DNA from: Oceanicaulis sp. | GTDB lineage: Bacteria > Pseudomonadota > Alphaproteobacteria > Caulobacterales > Maricaulaceae | Length of the DNA stretch: 64,000 nucleotides | Direction of reading: 5' to 3' | Assembly (NCBI GenBank): GCA_040112665.1 | Contig: CP157796.1 | Span: forward strand, 1,862,813-1,926,812 | Part shown: positions 50,596 to 59,974 of the stretch, one piece after another | Position numbering within the stretch: position 1 is the stretch's first letter | How the letters are laid out: each line of letters starts with the position of its first letter | Translations under genes and position numbers: made by a program | Notes under the pieces: generated by a model | Database searches by the model: none | What the model was told of the DNA's origin: nothing | The model's input: the letters and a program-made list of their open reading frames with translations, nothing else

Positions 50596-53262
50596 ATGGC
50601 GAAATGGGTGTATGCGTTCGGCGGCGGTTCGGCGGACGGCGAACGCGGCGACAAGAACCTTCTCGGCGGCAAGGGCGCGAACCTCGCCGAGATGGCGCGG
50701 CTGGGCCTGCCCGTCCCGCCGGGCTTCACGCTGACCACCGAAGTCTGCACCGCGTTCTACGACAACGACCGGAACTACCCCGAGGACCTGAACGATCAGG
50801 TCGAAGAGGCGCTGGCCAAGCTCGAGGCGGAAGTCGGCAAGAAATTCGGCGATCCGAAAAACCCGCTCCTGGTCTCGGTGCGCTCGGGCGCGCGCGCATC
50901 CATGCCCGGCATGATGGACACCGTCCTCAATCTGGGGCTCAACGACGAAACCGTCGAAGGGCTGGCCGAGCTGTCCGGCGACCGCCGCTTCGCGCTCGAC
51001 AGCTATCGCCGCTTCATCACCATGTATTCCGACGTGGTGCTGGGCGTGGGCCACTCGAAGTTCGAGGAGATCCTCGAGACCTTCAAGGAGGAGCGCGGCT
51101 ACGACCTCGACACCGAGGTGGCCGCCGAGGACTGGGAAGACCTCATCGAGAAATACAAGGCCGCGGTGAAGAAGGCGCTGGGCGAGCCCTTCCCGACCGA
51201 TCCGCGCGACCAGCTCTGGGGCGCGATCAGCGCGGTCTTCGGCAGCTGGATGAACACCCGCGCCATCGCCTATCGCAAGATGTACGACATCCCCGCGAGC
51301 TGGGGCACGGCCGTGAACGTGCAGGCCATGGTGTTCGGAAACATGGGCGACACCTCGGCCACCGGCGTTGCGTTCACCCGCGACCCCTCCACCGGCGAGC
51401 GCGGCTATTACGGCGAGTTCCTGATCAACGCCCAGGGCGAGGACGTCGTGGCCGGCATCCGCACGCCGCAATGCCTGACCGAGAAGATGCGCGAGAAGAT
51501 GGAGGATCATCTGCCCTCCATGGAGACCGCGCTGCCTGACGTGTTCGCCCAGCTGGTGGACGTGTTCGAAAAGCTCGAACGCCATTATCGCGACATGCAG
51601 GACATCGAGTTCACGGTCGAGCAGGGCCGTCTGTGGATGCTGCAGACCCGCAACGGCAAGCGCACCGCGCGCGCCGCGCTGAAGATCGCCGTCGACATGG
51701 TCGAGGAAGGCCTGATCAGCGAGGAAGAGGCGGTGCTGCGTGTCGAGCCCGGCGCGCTCGACCAGCTGCTGCACCCGATGATCGACGAGGACTATGAGCG
51801 CGACGTCATCGCCAAGGGTCTGCCCGCCAGCCCCGGCGCCGCGGTCGGCAAGGCGGTCTTTGATTCAGACGAGGCCGAAGAAATGAAGGCTAAGGGCGAG
51901 AAGGTCATTCTCGTCCGCGTCGAGACCAGCCCTGAAGACATTCACGGCATGCACGCCGCCGAAGCCATCGTCACAGCCCGCGGCGGGATGACCAGCCACG
52001 CCGCGGTCGTGGCGCGCGGCATGGGCCGTCCCTGCGTGTCCGGCGCCGGCGAGATCAAGATCGACGCGGCGAACAAGCGCTTCACCGCGCGCGGCCGGAC
52101 GATCTCCCAGGGCGACATGATCACCGTGGACGGCGCGACCGGCGAGGTGCTGTTCGGCGAAGCCCCGATGATCAAGCCCGAAGTCACCGGCGATTTCGCC
52201 TCGCTCATGGTCTGGGCGGACAAGGCGCGGCGCATGAAGGTGCGCACCAACGCCGAAACCCCCGCCGACGTGCAGACGGCCAAGGATTTCGGCGCGGAAG
52301 GCATCGGGCTGTGCCGCACCGAGCATATGTTCTTCGACACCGACCGCATCGCGGCGGTGCGCGAGATGATCCTCGCCGAGGATCAGGACGGCCGGGTGAA
52401 GGCGCTGTCGAAAATCCTGCCCATGCAGCGCGAGGACTTCGCGGCGATCTTCCGCATCATGGAAGACCGGCCCTGCACGATCCGCCTGCTCGATCCGCCC
52501 CTGCACGAGTTTCTGCCGCACACCGAGGAAGACGTGAAGGCGGTCGCCGAGGCCACGGGCCTTCCCGCTGATCAGCTGCTGCAGCGGGCGCGGGATCTGA
52601 ATGAAACCAACCCGATGCTGGGCCATCGCGGCTGCCGGCTGGGGATCACCTTCCCCGAGATCTACGAGATGCAGGCCCGGGCCATCTTCGAAGCCCAGGC
52701 GCTGGTGGAAAAGGAGACCGGCGTTCAGCCGGTCGCCGAGGTGATGATCCCGCTCGTCGCCGTCGCCAAGGAACTCGAGATCCTGAAAGTTCGCATCGAG
52801 GCGATCGCGAAGAAGGTCGAGGAAGAAACCGGCACCGCGCCGGTCTATCTGGTCGGCACGATGATCGAGCTGCCGCGCGCGGCGCTGCAGGCCGGCGCCA
52901 TCGCCGAGCACGCCGAATTCTTCTCCTTCGGCACCAACGACCTCACCCAGACCGCTTTCGGCCTGTCGCGCGACGACGCGGGCAAGTTCCTGGGCGCGTA
53001 TCTGGAAGCCGGAATCTTTGAAAAGGACCCGTTCGTCAGCCTCGATCAGGACGGGGTCGGCGACCTCATCAAGATCGGCGTCGAACGTGGCCGCGGCGCC
53101 CGGGAGGGCCTGAAACTGGGCATTTGCGGCGAGCACGGCGGCGATCCCGCCTCGATTCGTTTCTGCGAATCCGCAGGGCTCGATTATGTGTCCTGCTCGC
53201 CATACCGCGTGCCGATCGCGCGTTTGGCGGCGGCGCAGGCCGCGCTCGGCAAGTCGAGCTAA
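50596..53262 (+). CDS. ppdK: pyruvate, phosphate dikinase
   Basis: An 888-residue PPDK. The N-terminal ATP-binding domain starts KWVYAFGGGSADGERGDKNL and includes LLVSVRSGARASMPGMMDTV. The phosphohistidine domain has ARGGMTSHAAVVARGMGRPC (His near residue 467). The PEP/pyruvate barrel ends with LGICGEHGGDPASIRFCES (catalytic Cys near residue 843). It interconverts pyruvate and PEP, using ATP and phosphate. ATG 50596 follows AGGAG. Confidence 0.96.
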   Translation: MAKWVYAFGGGSADGERGDKNLLGGKGANLAEMARLGLPVPPGFTLTTEVCTAFYDNDRNYPEDLNDQVEEALAKLEAEVGKKFGDPKNPLLVSVRSGARASMPGMMDTVLNLGLNDETVEGLAELSGDRRFALDSYRRFITMYSDVVLGVGHSKFEEILETFKEERGYDLDTEVAAEDWEDLIEKYKAAVKKALGEPFPTDPRDQLWGAISAVFGSWMNTRAIAYRKMYDIPASWGTAVNVQAMVFGNMGDTSATGVAFTRDPSTGERGYYGEFLINAQGEDVVAGIRTPQCLTEKMREKMEDHLPSMETALPDVFAQLVDVFEKLERHYRDMQDIEFTVEQGRLWMLQTRNGKRTARAALKIAVDMVEEGLISEEEAVLRVEPGALDQLLHPMIDEDYERDVIAKGLPASPGAAVGKAVFDSDEAEEMKAKGEKVILVRVETSPEDIHGMHAAEAIVTARGGMTSHAAVVARGMGRPCVSGAGEIKIDAANKRFTARGRTISQGDMITVDGATGEVLFGEAPMIKPEVTGDFASLMVWADKARRMKVRTNAETPADVQTAKDFGAEGIGLCRTEHMFFDTDRIAAVREMILAEDQDGRVKALSKILPMQREDFAAIFRIMEDRPCTIRLLDPPLHEFLPHTEEDVKAVAEATGLPADQLLQRARDLNETNPMLGHRGCRLGITFPEIYEMQARAIFEAQALVEKETGVQPVAEVMIPLVAVAKELEILKVRIEAIAKKVEEETGTAPVYLVGTMIELPRAALQAGAIAEHAEFFSFGTNDLTQTAFGLSRDDAGKFLGAYLEAGIFEKDPFVSLDQDGVGDLIKIGVERGRGAREGLKLGICGEHGGDPASIRFCESAGLDYVSCSPYRVPIARLAAAQAALGKSS

Positions 53263-53298
53263 GCCTCGGAACGAAATAGCGGTTATTTGAGTTAGGTT

Positions 53299-53324
53299 GA
53301 ATTAAGGCGGGTCCGCCTTAATTC
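53299..53324. repeat. 26-bp perfect palindrome downstream of ppdK
   Basis: GAATTAAGGCGG (53299-53310) and CCGCCTTAATTC (53313-53324) are perfect inverted repeats around a 2-base centre. The spot, 37 bp after the ppdK stop, fits a terminator hairpin, though no T-tract follows. It could equally be a protein-binding palindrome for the next gene. The 229-base gap to the SleB-type gene holds nothing else clear. Confidence 0.5.
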
Positions 53325-53491
53325 CGTCCACGGCGGAGGTGTATTGACCCTCCGCTGGGGCTCGGCGTACCACACGCGACCCTTTGGTGCAGGCCTTGCA
53401 AAGGAATGCCGGAACGGCGTTCCCATTGACGCGGCCCCTCGAAAAGACCCCGATGACGGGGCTCGGGCGGCTGCTGGAGAGAGAAGGCGTC

Positions 53492-54247
53492 ATGACCGCT
53501 GGATCGCTATTTCCGCGCCTGAAGCGCGTGTTCACCGTTGCGGGCGTCTGTGCGGCGTTCGTGCTGGTGGGCGGGGCTGCGACCCTCGCGCCCGAACGTG
53601 TGCGCGATCAGGACGAGGCGGCGACCTGGCGGACGCTGGCTGAAACCTATCTTGAAAAGGGCGACGCGCTGGACTGGAGCGCCGCTCCGGCCGCGCTGGA
53701 ATTCGCCAGCTTCACCGTGGAATCAGACGAGGTCTACGGCGCGCGCATCACCGCACGCGCGCTCGACGATCTGCGCAGCTTCGACACCACGCATCTGGAC
53801 GCCGCCCGCGCCGCCGCGCGCGAGCGCCGCTGCCTGGCCGAAGCGATCTATTACGAAGCCCGCTCCGAAGGCTTCGCCGGCCAGCTCGCCGTCGCCGAAG
53901 TCGTGCTCAACCGCGTGCGCCATCGCGCCTATCCCGACAGCGTGTGCGGCGTGGTCTATCAGGGCAGCGAGCGGGTGACCGGGTGCCAGTTCACCTTCAC
54001 CTGCGACGGCTCGATGGAGCGCGTGCCCTACGGCCGCGGGTGGCGGCGCAGCCAGCTGGTCGCCGAGCACGCCCTGATGGGCTTCGCCCGGCCGATGACC
54101 CGCTCGGCCACGCACTACCACACCACAGCGGTCGATCCGGTCTGGAACGATTCCCTGGTGCGCACCCGCCGCATCGGCGCGCACGTCTTCTACCGCTTCC
54201 CCAACCGCTCCGAGCGCCAGCTGCTGATCCGCGAACGCGAGGCGTAA
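53492..54247 (+). CDS. SleB-type cell wall hydrolase
   Basis: A 251-residue protein with an N-terminal membrane segment (RVFTVAGVCAAFVLVGGAAT) and a C-terminal SleB/Hydrolase_2 domain. Seen: CLAEAIYYEARSEGFAGQLA (catalytic Glu region), VAEVVLNRVRHRAYPDSVCG, QFTFTCDGSMERVPYGRGWR and ATHYHTTAVDPVWNDSLVRT. Such lytic transglycosylase-like enzymes remodel peptidoglycan. ATG 53492 is preferred (AGAAGG before it); ATG 53453 and a frame from 53384 are possible. Confidence 0.88.
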   Translation: MTAGSLFPRLKRVFTVAGVCAAFVLVGGAATLAPERVRDQDEAATWRTLAETYLEKGDALDWSAAPAALEFASFTVESDEVYGARITARALDDLRSFDTTHLDAARAAARERRCLAEAIYYEARSEGFAGQLAVAEVVLNRVRHRAYPDSVCGVVYQGSERVTGCQFTFTCDGSMERVPYGRGWRRSQLVAEHALMGFARPMTRSATHYHTTAVDPVWNDSLVRTRRIGAHVFYRFPNRSERQLLIREREA

Positions 54248-54253
54248 GGACCG

Positions 54254-54838
54254 GTGAGCGAGGAGGGCCTGCGCGAGCGCAAGAAGCGCGCGGTCCGCGA
54301 GCGGCTCTATGAGGCCGCGATCCAGCGCTTCGAAGCCGAGGGGTATGACGCGGTCAGCGTCGCCTCGATCTGCGCTGCGGCCGGCGTCGCCAAGGGCACC
54401 TTCTTCAATCACTTTCCCACCAAGGAGCATCTGCTCTTCAAGTGGTATGAACGCGCCACCGACGAGGGGGCGGCCCATACGCCCCCGCCAGGTCCGCTCG
54501 CGGACCGGCTGGTTTCAGCCTGTAAGGCTACGCTGTCGCCCGTGATCAGCCGGCCCGGGCTGTGGCGGGCCAAGCTGCGCCTGGCCGCCCTTCATCCCGA
54601 GCTGCGCGCCGCCGAGCACGCCGCGGACGCGCGCGCCCGCGCCGCGTTCGAGCGCCTGATCACCGAAGCCCAGGCGCGGGGAGAGGTCCGCGCCGGCGTC
54701 GATCCCGGCGAGGCGGCCGGGCTGTTTCTCGCCCAGCTGACCGGAACCGTCCGCGAATGGGTGAACGCCGAAGGCGCGTTCGACATCGCCGGGACCATCG
54801 ACGCCCGCGCTCGCGCCTTCGCGGCTCTGCTTGCATGA
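54254..54838 (+). CDS. TetR-family transcriptional regulator
   Basis: A 194-residue TetR protein. The N-terminal HTH reads RLYEAAIQRFEAEGYDAVSV followed by AAGVAKGTFFNHFPTKEHLL, with recognition helix KGTFFNHF. The C-terminal helical ligand domain is long and Ala-rich. GTG start at 54254, 6 bp after the SleB-type gene. The palindrome TGACCGCGGTCA at 54860-54871, between this gene and the S41 lipoprotein, is the likely binding site. The effector is unknown. Confidence 0.88.
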   Translation: MSEEGLRERKKRAVRERLYEAAIQRFEAEGYDAVSVASICAAAGVAKGTFFNHFPTKEHLLFKWYERATDEGAAHTPPPGPLADRLVSACKATLSPVISRPGLWRAKLRLAALHPELRAAEHAADARARAAFERLITEAQARGEVRAGVDPGEAAGLFLAQLTGTVREWVNAEGAFDIAGTIDARARAFAALLA

Positions 54839-54859
54839 GCGCATGACCTCCTATAAAGG

Positions 54860-54871
54860 TGACCGCGGTCA
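54860..54871. promoter_or_regulatory. TetR operator candidate
   Basis: TGACCGCGGTCA is a perfect 12-bp palindrome of the kind bound by TetR repressors. It lies 15 bp before the S41 lipoprotein start codon and 21 bp after the tetR stop. Upstream, TATAAA at 54852-54857 could be a -10 element, and ATGACC at 54843-54848 repeats a half-site. Confidence 0.6.
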
Positions 54872-54886
54872 TTTTTGGAGTTTATC

Positions 54887-56299
54887 ATGCGTCTGAGATC
54901 CAGCCTCGCCGCACTCGCTCTGTCGGCCTGCGCCGCCGCGCCCGCCTCGGAGGCCCCCTGGGAGCAGGCGGGCGCGCTTCAGCCTCTGGTGCTGGGGAGC
55001 GGGGAGACGAACCCGGACTTTCGCGGCGTCTGGCGCTCGCGCGGCTATGGCTGGGTGGTCGAGATCGATGAGGCGGGCCTGACGCGCTATCAGGAGGGTG
55101 CGAGCGCCTGCTATCCCACGCCGGAAGCGACACGGCGGCTCTCCGCCATGGCCTCGGTCGAATACCGCTATGGCAGGGCCCTGCCGGGCGATGCGGCGAT
55201 TTTCCAGCTGCTCGACGGCGACACAAACGTGGTCTTCGACCGGCTGGACGCTCTGCCTCAGGGCTGCGCCGCACCGGTCGACACCTCGCCCACCGCCGTG
55301 GCGGCGGCGTTTCTGGACGCGTTCGAAACCCATTACGCCTTCTTCGATCGCCGCCTCGCAGATCGCAAGGCGCGCGCCGAGCGCCTGCGCGCAAGCGTCC
55401 ACGACGCCATGAGCGAGGCGGAGCTCTGGGACGCGCTCACCGCCTATATGGACGGTCTGTCCGACAGCCACACCAAGCTGATCGGCGCGGTGGACGGTCA
55501 GATGCGCCGCCAGCAGGACGGGCAGGGCGAAACCCTGCCGATGATCCGCGCCGGGATGGGAGAGCAGGCCTGGCTCGTCGGCCTGATCGATCAGACGCTG
55601 GAAAATCTGGGCGGGACCGGGGTTCACACGCTGAACGACCGGCTGGTCTGGGGCGTCATCGAGCCCGAGCCGGGCCGCCGGGTCGGTTATCTGCAGCTTT
55701 TCGTCATGGGCGGGTTTACCGACCGCACCGACTTCGCCAGCCCCGAATGGGCCGAGGCGGAGATGTCGGCGTTCAACGCGGCGCTCGATGAGGCGTTCGC
55801 CGCGTTTCAGGGCGCGGACGCGGTGATCGTGGACCTGTCCAATAATCGCGGCGGGTGGGACCGGGTGGCGAAGGCCCTGCCGGGCCGGTTCACCGATACG
55901 CCGGTCACCGGCTTCACCACCCAGACCCGCGGCTCGGGCCTGCCGCCTTTTCCCCACGCCGTGACGCCGGCCGGCGGGCCGCGCTTCACAGGCCCGGTTC
56001 GCCTTCTGACCAGCGACGTCACCGTCAGCGGTGGAGAACTCGCCACGCTCGCCTTCCGCCAGCTGCCGAACGTGACCCAGTACGGCGCAGCCACGCGCGG
56101 ATCCTTCTCCACCCCGCTCGCCAAGCCGCTACCCAACGGCTGGCTTCTGGAGCTCTCCAACGAGGTGTTCGCAAGCCCGGACGGAGCGGTCTTCGAAGAG
56201 ACAGGCGTTGCGCCGGACGTCCCGATCGAGGTCTATCCGGCCGATAATCCCGTCGGCGGGCACTGGCGGGCGGTGATGGCCGTGGCCGGCGCCCCCTAA
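54887..56299 (+). CDS. S41 family peptidase, lipoprotein
   Basis: A 470-residue protein with a lipoprotein signal peptide (MRLRSSLAALALSACAAAPA, lipobox LSAC). The C-terminal S41 protease core contains AVIVDLSNNRGGWDRVAKAL and TSDVTVSGGELATLAFRQL (nucleophilic Ser near residue 381). There is no obvious PDZ domain, and helical and beta segments fill the first 200 residues. It probably acts at the periplasmic side of a membrane, controlled by the adjacent TetR protein. It ends 4 bp into the convergent nadC gene. Confidence 0.85.
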   Translation: MRLRSSLAALALSACAAAPASEAPWEQAGALQPLVLGSGETNPDFRGVWRSRGYGWVVEIDEAGLTRYQEGASACYPTPEATRRLSAMASVEYRYGRALPGDAAIFQLLDGDTNVVFDRLDALPQGCAAPVDTSPTAVAAAFLDAFETHYAFFDRRLADRKARAERLRASVHDAMSEAELWDALTAYMDGLSDSHTKLIGAVDGQMRRQQDGQGETLPMIRAGMGEQAWLVGLIDQTLENLGGTGVHTLNDRLVWGVIEPEPGRRVGYLQLFVMGGFTDRTDFASPEWAEAEMSAFNAALDEAFAAFQGADAVIVDLSNNRGGWDRVAKALPGRFTDTPVTGFTTQTRGSGLPPFPHAVTPAGGPRFTGPVRLLTSDVTVSGGELATLAFRQLPNVTQYGAATRGSFSTPLAKPLPNGWLLELSNEVFASPDGAVFEETGVAPDVPIEVYPADNPVGGHWRAVMAVAGAP

Positions 56300-57138
56300 A
56301 CCGCGTCCAGCCCCAGATCGAAATTCGTCGCCGAATGAGTGAGGGCGCCGACGCTGATCACGTCCACGCCGGTTTCCGCGATCGCCCGGACGGTCTGAAG
56401 CGTCACCCCGCCCGAGGCCTCCAGCGTGACCCGCCCCTCGGCCTGACGCACCGCGTTGCGCAGATCGTCGAGGCTGAAATTGTCGAGCAGCACGCTTTCC
56501 GCGCCGGCCTCGATCGCATCGCCCAGCTGGTCGAGCCGGTCGACCTCCACCGCGACGCGGGTCATGTGCCCGGCATAGGCCTTCGCGCGGCGCACCGCTT
56601 CGCCGACCCCGCCGCAGACCGCGACATGGTTGTCCTTGATCAGGATCGCGTCATCCAGCCCGAAGCGGTGGCTGGCGCCGCCGCCCGCGCGCACCGCCTG
56701 AAGCTCGAGCGCGCGCAGGCCGGGGGTGGTCTTGCGGGTGTGCGCGATCACCGCGCCGGATCCGGCCACCGCGTCGGCGTAGGCGCGGGTGAGGGTGGCC
56801 ACGCCCGAAAGCCGGCCCAGGAAATTGAGGACGGACCGCTCCGCCGTGAGGACGGCGCGGGCGTTGCCCGTGACCCGTCCGACGGGATCGCCCTTGCTCA
56901 CCCGTTCGCCGTCTTCGGCCTTCCACTCGATCGACACCCCGCCGAGCTGGGCGCAGACCTCGTCGGCCGGCTGGCGCCCGCACAGAACGCCCTCAGCGCG
57001 GCTCATGATCATGAAGCTCGCCGTAGCGTCTGCAGGGATGGTCGCCAGAGACGTCAGATCGCCCCGCCCGCCCAGGTCTTCATCCAGCGCCAGGGCGACG
57101 ATCTCGGCGACGATGCCGCGAGGGACGAGCGCGATCAT
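56296..57138 (-). CDS. nadC: quinolinate phosphoribosyltransferase
   Basis: A 280-residue NadC. Features: ALDEDLGGRGDLTSLATIPA, the phosphoribosyl site region ERSVLNFLGRLSGVATLTRA, HTRKTTPGLRALELQAVRAG and GLDDAILIKDNHVAVCGG. It converts quinolinate and PRPP to nicotinate mononucleotide. Last gene of the nadABC operon, with its start overlapping the nadB stop by 4 bp. Confidence 0.96.
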   Translation of the reverse strand: MIALVPRGIVAEIVALALDEDLGGRGDLTSLATIPADATASFMIMSRAEGVLCGRQPADEVCAQLGGVSIEWKAEDGERVSKGDPVGRVTGNARAVLTAERSVLNFLGRLSGVATLTRAYADAVAGSGAVIAHTRKTTPGLRALELQAVRAGGGASHRFGLDDAILIKDNHVAVCGGVGEAVRRAKAYAGHMTRVAVEVDRLDQLGDAIEAGAESVLLDNFSLDDLRNAVRQAEGRVTLEASGGVTLQTVRAIAETGVDVISVGALTHSATNFDLGLDAV

Positions 57139-58661
57139 TCCGCCATCCCCGCCGCCGCATAGCCCGGACCCGACGCCGCGCGCGCCGCAGCCAGCGTCAG
57201 CCGTGTCGAGACCGCGTCATCGCTCACCTGCGGGAAGTCGTTACGGAAATGCCCGCCGCGGCTTTCCTCGCGCAGCAGCGCGCCAGCGGCGACGAAGCGC
57301 GCGGCGATCAGCGCCGGCGCCGTGCCGTAGCGCGCTTCGAGCTGGTCGATCACCGAGATCAGACGCGACAGGCCCGCCGCGTCACGTTCGACGCCGGCCT
57401 CGGCGGCCATCACCTGGCGCAGGCGCTGCAGCGCGGGGCCGGGCAGGGCGGGCGGCGCGTCCGCCTTGCATGCGGTTACGGCGCGCCCGGCCTCGCGCAA
57501 GGCGCCCGCTGCGCGCCGTCCGAAAACCAGCCCGTCCAGAAGCGAATTCGAGGCGAGCCGGTTCGCGCCGTGAACGCCGGTGCAGGCGCATTCGCCGACC
57601 GCCCAGAGGCCCGGAACGCCGGTGCGGCCGTGAAGATCGGTCTCGATCCCGCCCATGTGGTAATGCGCGGCCGGCGCGACGGGGATCGGCGCTGTGCGCG
57701 GATCGATTCCGGCGCTCATGGCCGCTGCGAACACCGCCGGGAAGCGCTCGGGGAAGGCGTCGCCGACCGCTTTGGTCGCATCCAGAAACGCGCCCTTGCC
57801 CGATTTCGCCTGGCGATGCACGGCGCGGGCGACGACGTCGCGTGGAGCCAGCTCGGCGTCTGCGTGAACCGCCTTCATGAAGCGCTTGCCCGACCGGTCG
57901 ATGAGGATCGCGCCTTCACCGCGCAGCGCCTCGGTGGCGAGCGGGGCGGGATCGCGGCCGATATCGATCGCTGTGGGGTGGAACTGGACGAATTCGGGAT
58001 CGCGGATCACTGCGCCGAGCGCCGCGGCCATGGCCAGCGCCTGACCCTGGCTGGTCCAGGGCGTGGTGGTGACCGCGTAAAGCCCGCCGAGCGAGCCGGT
58101 GGCCAGAACGGTGTCCGACGCCTCGATCCGGTGCAGCGCACCGTCTGCGCCGTGCGCCAGAACGCCGGCGCAGCCGCCGTCCTTACCGGGAAGCAGCGCC
58201 TCGGCGCGCCAGCCTTCGCGGAGGTCGATATGACCGGCCTTGCGCACCGCCTCGATGAGTGCGGCGAGGATCCCTGCGCCGGCCTGATCGCCCTTCACGC
58301 GGGCCACGCGCGCCCGGCTGTGCGCCGCTTCGCGCGACAGCGCCCAGGCCTGGCCGTCCTTCTCGAACGGCGCGCCGAGCGCGAACAGGTCCTCGATCTC
58401 GCGCGGGCCCTGTTCGGCGAGCAGGCGCGCGGCGGCCTCGTCGACCAGGCCTGCGCCGGCGGCGATCGTGTCGGCGGCGTGCAGCGTGGGCGTATCGTCG
58501 TCAGCCAGCGCCGCCGCCACCCCGCCCTGCGCCCAGACCGTGGAGGACCCTTCGCCGAGCGGGCCGCCGGTCAAGAGGATCACCGGCCGCGGCGCAGCGT
58601 GCAGCGCGGTCCAGAGGCCTGCGATCCCGGCGCCGGCGATGAGGAGGGGGTCTGAGTTCAA
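57135..58661 (-). CDS. nadB: L-aspartate oxidase
   Basis: A 508-residue flavoenzyme. The FAD-binding N-terminus LLIAGAGIAGLWTALHAA is followed by SSTVWAQGGVAAALADDDTP and DTVLATGSLGGLYAVTT. The C-terminus has HYHMGGIETDLHGRTGVPGL and ACTGVHGANRLASNSLLDGL. NadB makes iminoaspartate for NadA. The start is a TTG at 58661, with GGGAG just upstream; the longer frame runs into the palindromic repeat and is rejected. Confidence 0.94.
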   Translation of the reverse strand: MNSDPLLIAGAGIAGLWTALHAAPRPVILLTGGPLGEGSSTVWAQGGVAAALADDDTPTLHAADTIAAGAGLVDEAAARLLAEQGPREIEDLFALGAPFEKDGQAWALSREAAHSRARVARVKGDQAGAGILAALIEAVRKAGHIDLREGWRAEALLPGKDGGCAGVLAHGADGALHRIEASDTVLATGSLGGLYAVTTTPWTSQGQALAMAAALGAVIRDPEFVQFHPTAIDIGRDPAPLATEALRGEGAILIDRSGKRFMKAVHADAELAPRDVVARAVHRQAKSGKGAFLDATKAVGDAFPERFPAVFAAAMSAGIDPRTAPIPVAPAAHYHMGGIETDLHGRTGVPGLWAVGECACTGVHGANRLASNSLLDGLVFGRRAAGALREAGRAVTACKADAPPALPGPALQRLRQVMAAEAGVERDAAGLSRLISVIDQLEARYGTAPALIAARFVAAGALLREESRGGHFRNDFPQVSDDAVSTRLTLAAARAASGPGYAAAGMAE

Positions 58662-58677
58662 CGGCTGCTCCCTAATT

Positions 58678-58816
58678 CCCTCCCCCTCTGCGGGGAGGGT
58701 GGGCCGGCGCGCAGCGCCGGGTCGGGTGGGGGCGGCGCCGGGATCTGACGACCATCGCGCCGGCGGCCCCACCCCACCCGTCCGCTTCGCGGACACCCTC
58801 CCCGTGAAGGGGAGGG
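58678..58816 (-). repeat. intergenic palindromic repeat between nadA and nadB
   Basis: The 139-bp stretch begins CCCTCCCCCTCTGCGGGGAG and ends with an inverted counterpart (CCCTCCCCGTGAAGGGGAGG). It also contains GCGGAC/GTCCGC and CGGCGC/GCGCCG hairpins and CCCCACCCCACCC/GGGTGGGG blocks. It shares the CCCTCCCC and CCCCACCCC building blocks with the glyS elements but differs in order and middle sequence. It fills most of the 169-base gap and could act as an attenuator or RNA-stability element in the nad operon. Confidence 0.75.
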
Positions 58817-58830
58817 AAGGACGCTCGGCG

Positions 58831-59946
58831 CTAAACGCTCACATACGGCACGGCGACGGCGTCCCGGCCCGTATCGAAATGCGGCGGGGTCGCCGCCTTG
58901 GGCAGGTCGAGCATCGCCTGCAGGCTCGCGCGGGCCTTCTCGGCGATGACCGGATCGACCTCGACCGCGTGCTTCATGTCGCGCAGCGCTTCGTAGATGC
59001 CTTTCAGGCTGATGCGCTTCATGTGCGGGCAGAGATTGCACGGTTTGACGAACTGAACGGCCGGGTTCTCGACCGCGACATTGTCGCTCATCGAGCACTC
59101 GGTGATCAGGATCGCCTTTTTCGGCGCCTTGTCCTTCACATACCCGGCCATCGCGCCGGTCGAGCCGGCGAAATCGGCTTTCGCCATCACTTCGGGCGGG
59201 CATTCGGGGTGGGTCAGGATCACCGCGTCGGGGTGGGCGGCGCGCAGATCGTCGAGATCTTCGGGCGTGAACTGCTCGTGCACTTCGCACGAGCCCTTCC
59301 AGGTGAGGATCTTGATCGAGGTCTGGGCGGCGACGTTCTTGGCCAGATACTCGTCGGGGATCATGATGACGGTGTCCACGCCCCATTGCGCGGCGACGGC
59401 CTCGACGACCTGCACCGCGTTCGAGCTGGTGCAGCAGATGTCCGAATACGCCTTCACCTCGGCGGAGGTGTTTACATAGGTGACGATCGGAAGGTCGGGA
59501 TAGGCCGCCTTGATGCGCTGCACGTCCGCGCCGGTGATGGAGCTCGCGAGCGAGCAGCCCGCCTCCATGTCGGGGATCAGGACGGTCTTGTTCGGCGAGA
59601 GGATCTTCGCGGTCTCGGCCATGAAGTGAACGCCGGCCTGAAGGATGACCTCTTCCTCGGCCTCGGCGGCGACCTGGGCGAGCTTCAGGGAATCCCCGGT
59701 GATGTCGCCCACGCAGTTGAAGATTTCCGGCGTCATGTAGTTGTGCGCCAGGATGGTCGCGCCGCGCTCTTGTTTCAGGCGGTTGATCGCGTCGATCAGC
59801 GGGGCGAATTGCGGCCACTCCATCGGCGTGACCACGTCCTTCACACGCTCATAAAGATGGTCGACGCGCGCCTTGACGCCTTCGTCATAGACCAGCGCCT
59901 CGGCGGCGGGCCAGTCGGTCTCGCGCGGGAAATTCATGCCGTCCAT
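58831..59946 (-). CDS. nadA: quinolinate synthase
   Basis: A 371-residue NadA. Conserved parts: ATILAHNYMTPEIFNCVGDI, EVILQAGVHFMAETAKILSP, PDMEAGCSLASSITG and VENPAVQFVKPCNLCPHMKR. The [4Fe-4S] cluster Cys lie in these (EAGCSL, CNLCP region). It condenses iminoaspartate with dihydroxyacetone phosphate to quinolinate. First gene of the operon, preceded by two repressor-like dyads. Confidence 0.96.
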   Translation of the reverse strand: MDGMNFPRETDWPAAEALVYDEGVKARVDHLYERVKDVVTPMEWPQFAPLIDAINRLKQERGATILAHNYMTPEIFNCVGDITGDSLKLAQVAAEAEEEVILQAGVHFMAETAKILSPNKTVLIPDMEAGCSLASSITGADVQRIKAAYPDLPIVTYVNTSAEVKAYSDICCTSSNAVQVVEAVAAQWGVDTVIMIPDEYLAKNVAAQTSIKILTWKGSCEVHEQFTPEDLDDLRAAHPDAVILTHPECPPEVMAKADFAGSTGAMAGYVKDKAPKKAILITECSMSDNVAVENPAVQFVKPCNLCPHMKRISLKGIYEALRDMKHAVEVDPVIAEKARASLQAMLDLPKAATPPHFDTGRDAVAVPYVSV

Positions 59947-59974
59947 CGCGCTGTCCTCCCTGCGTGGGCCGGGG

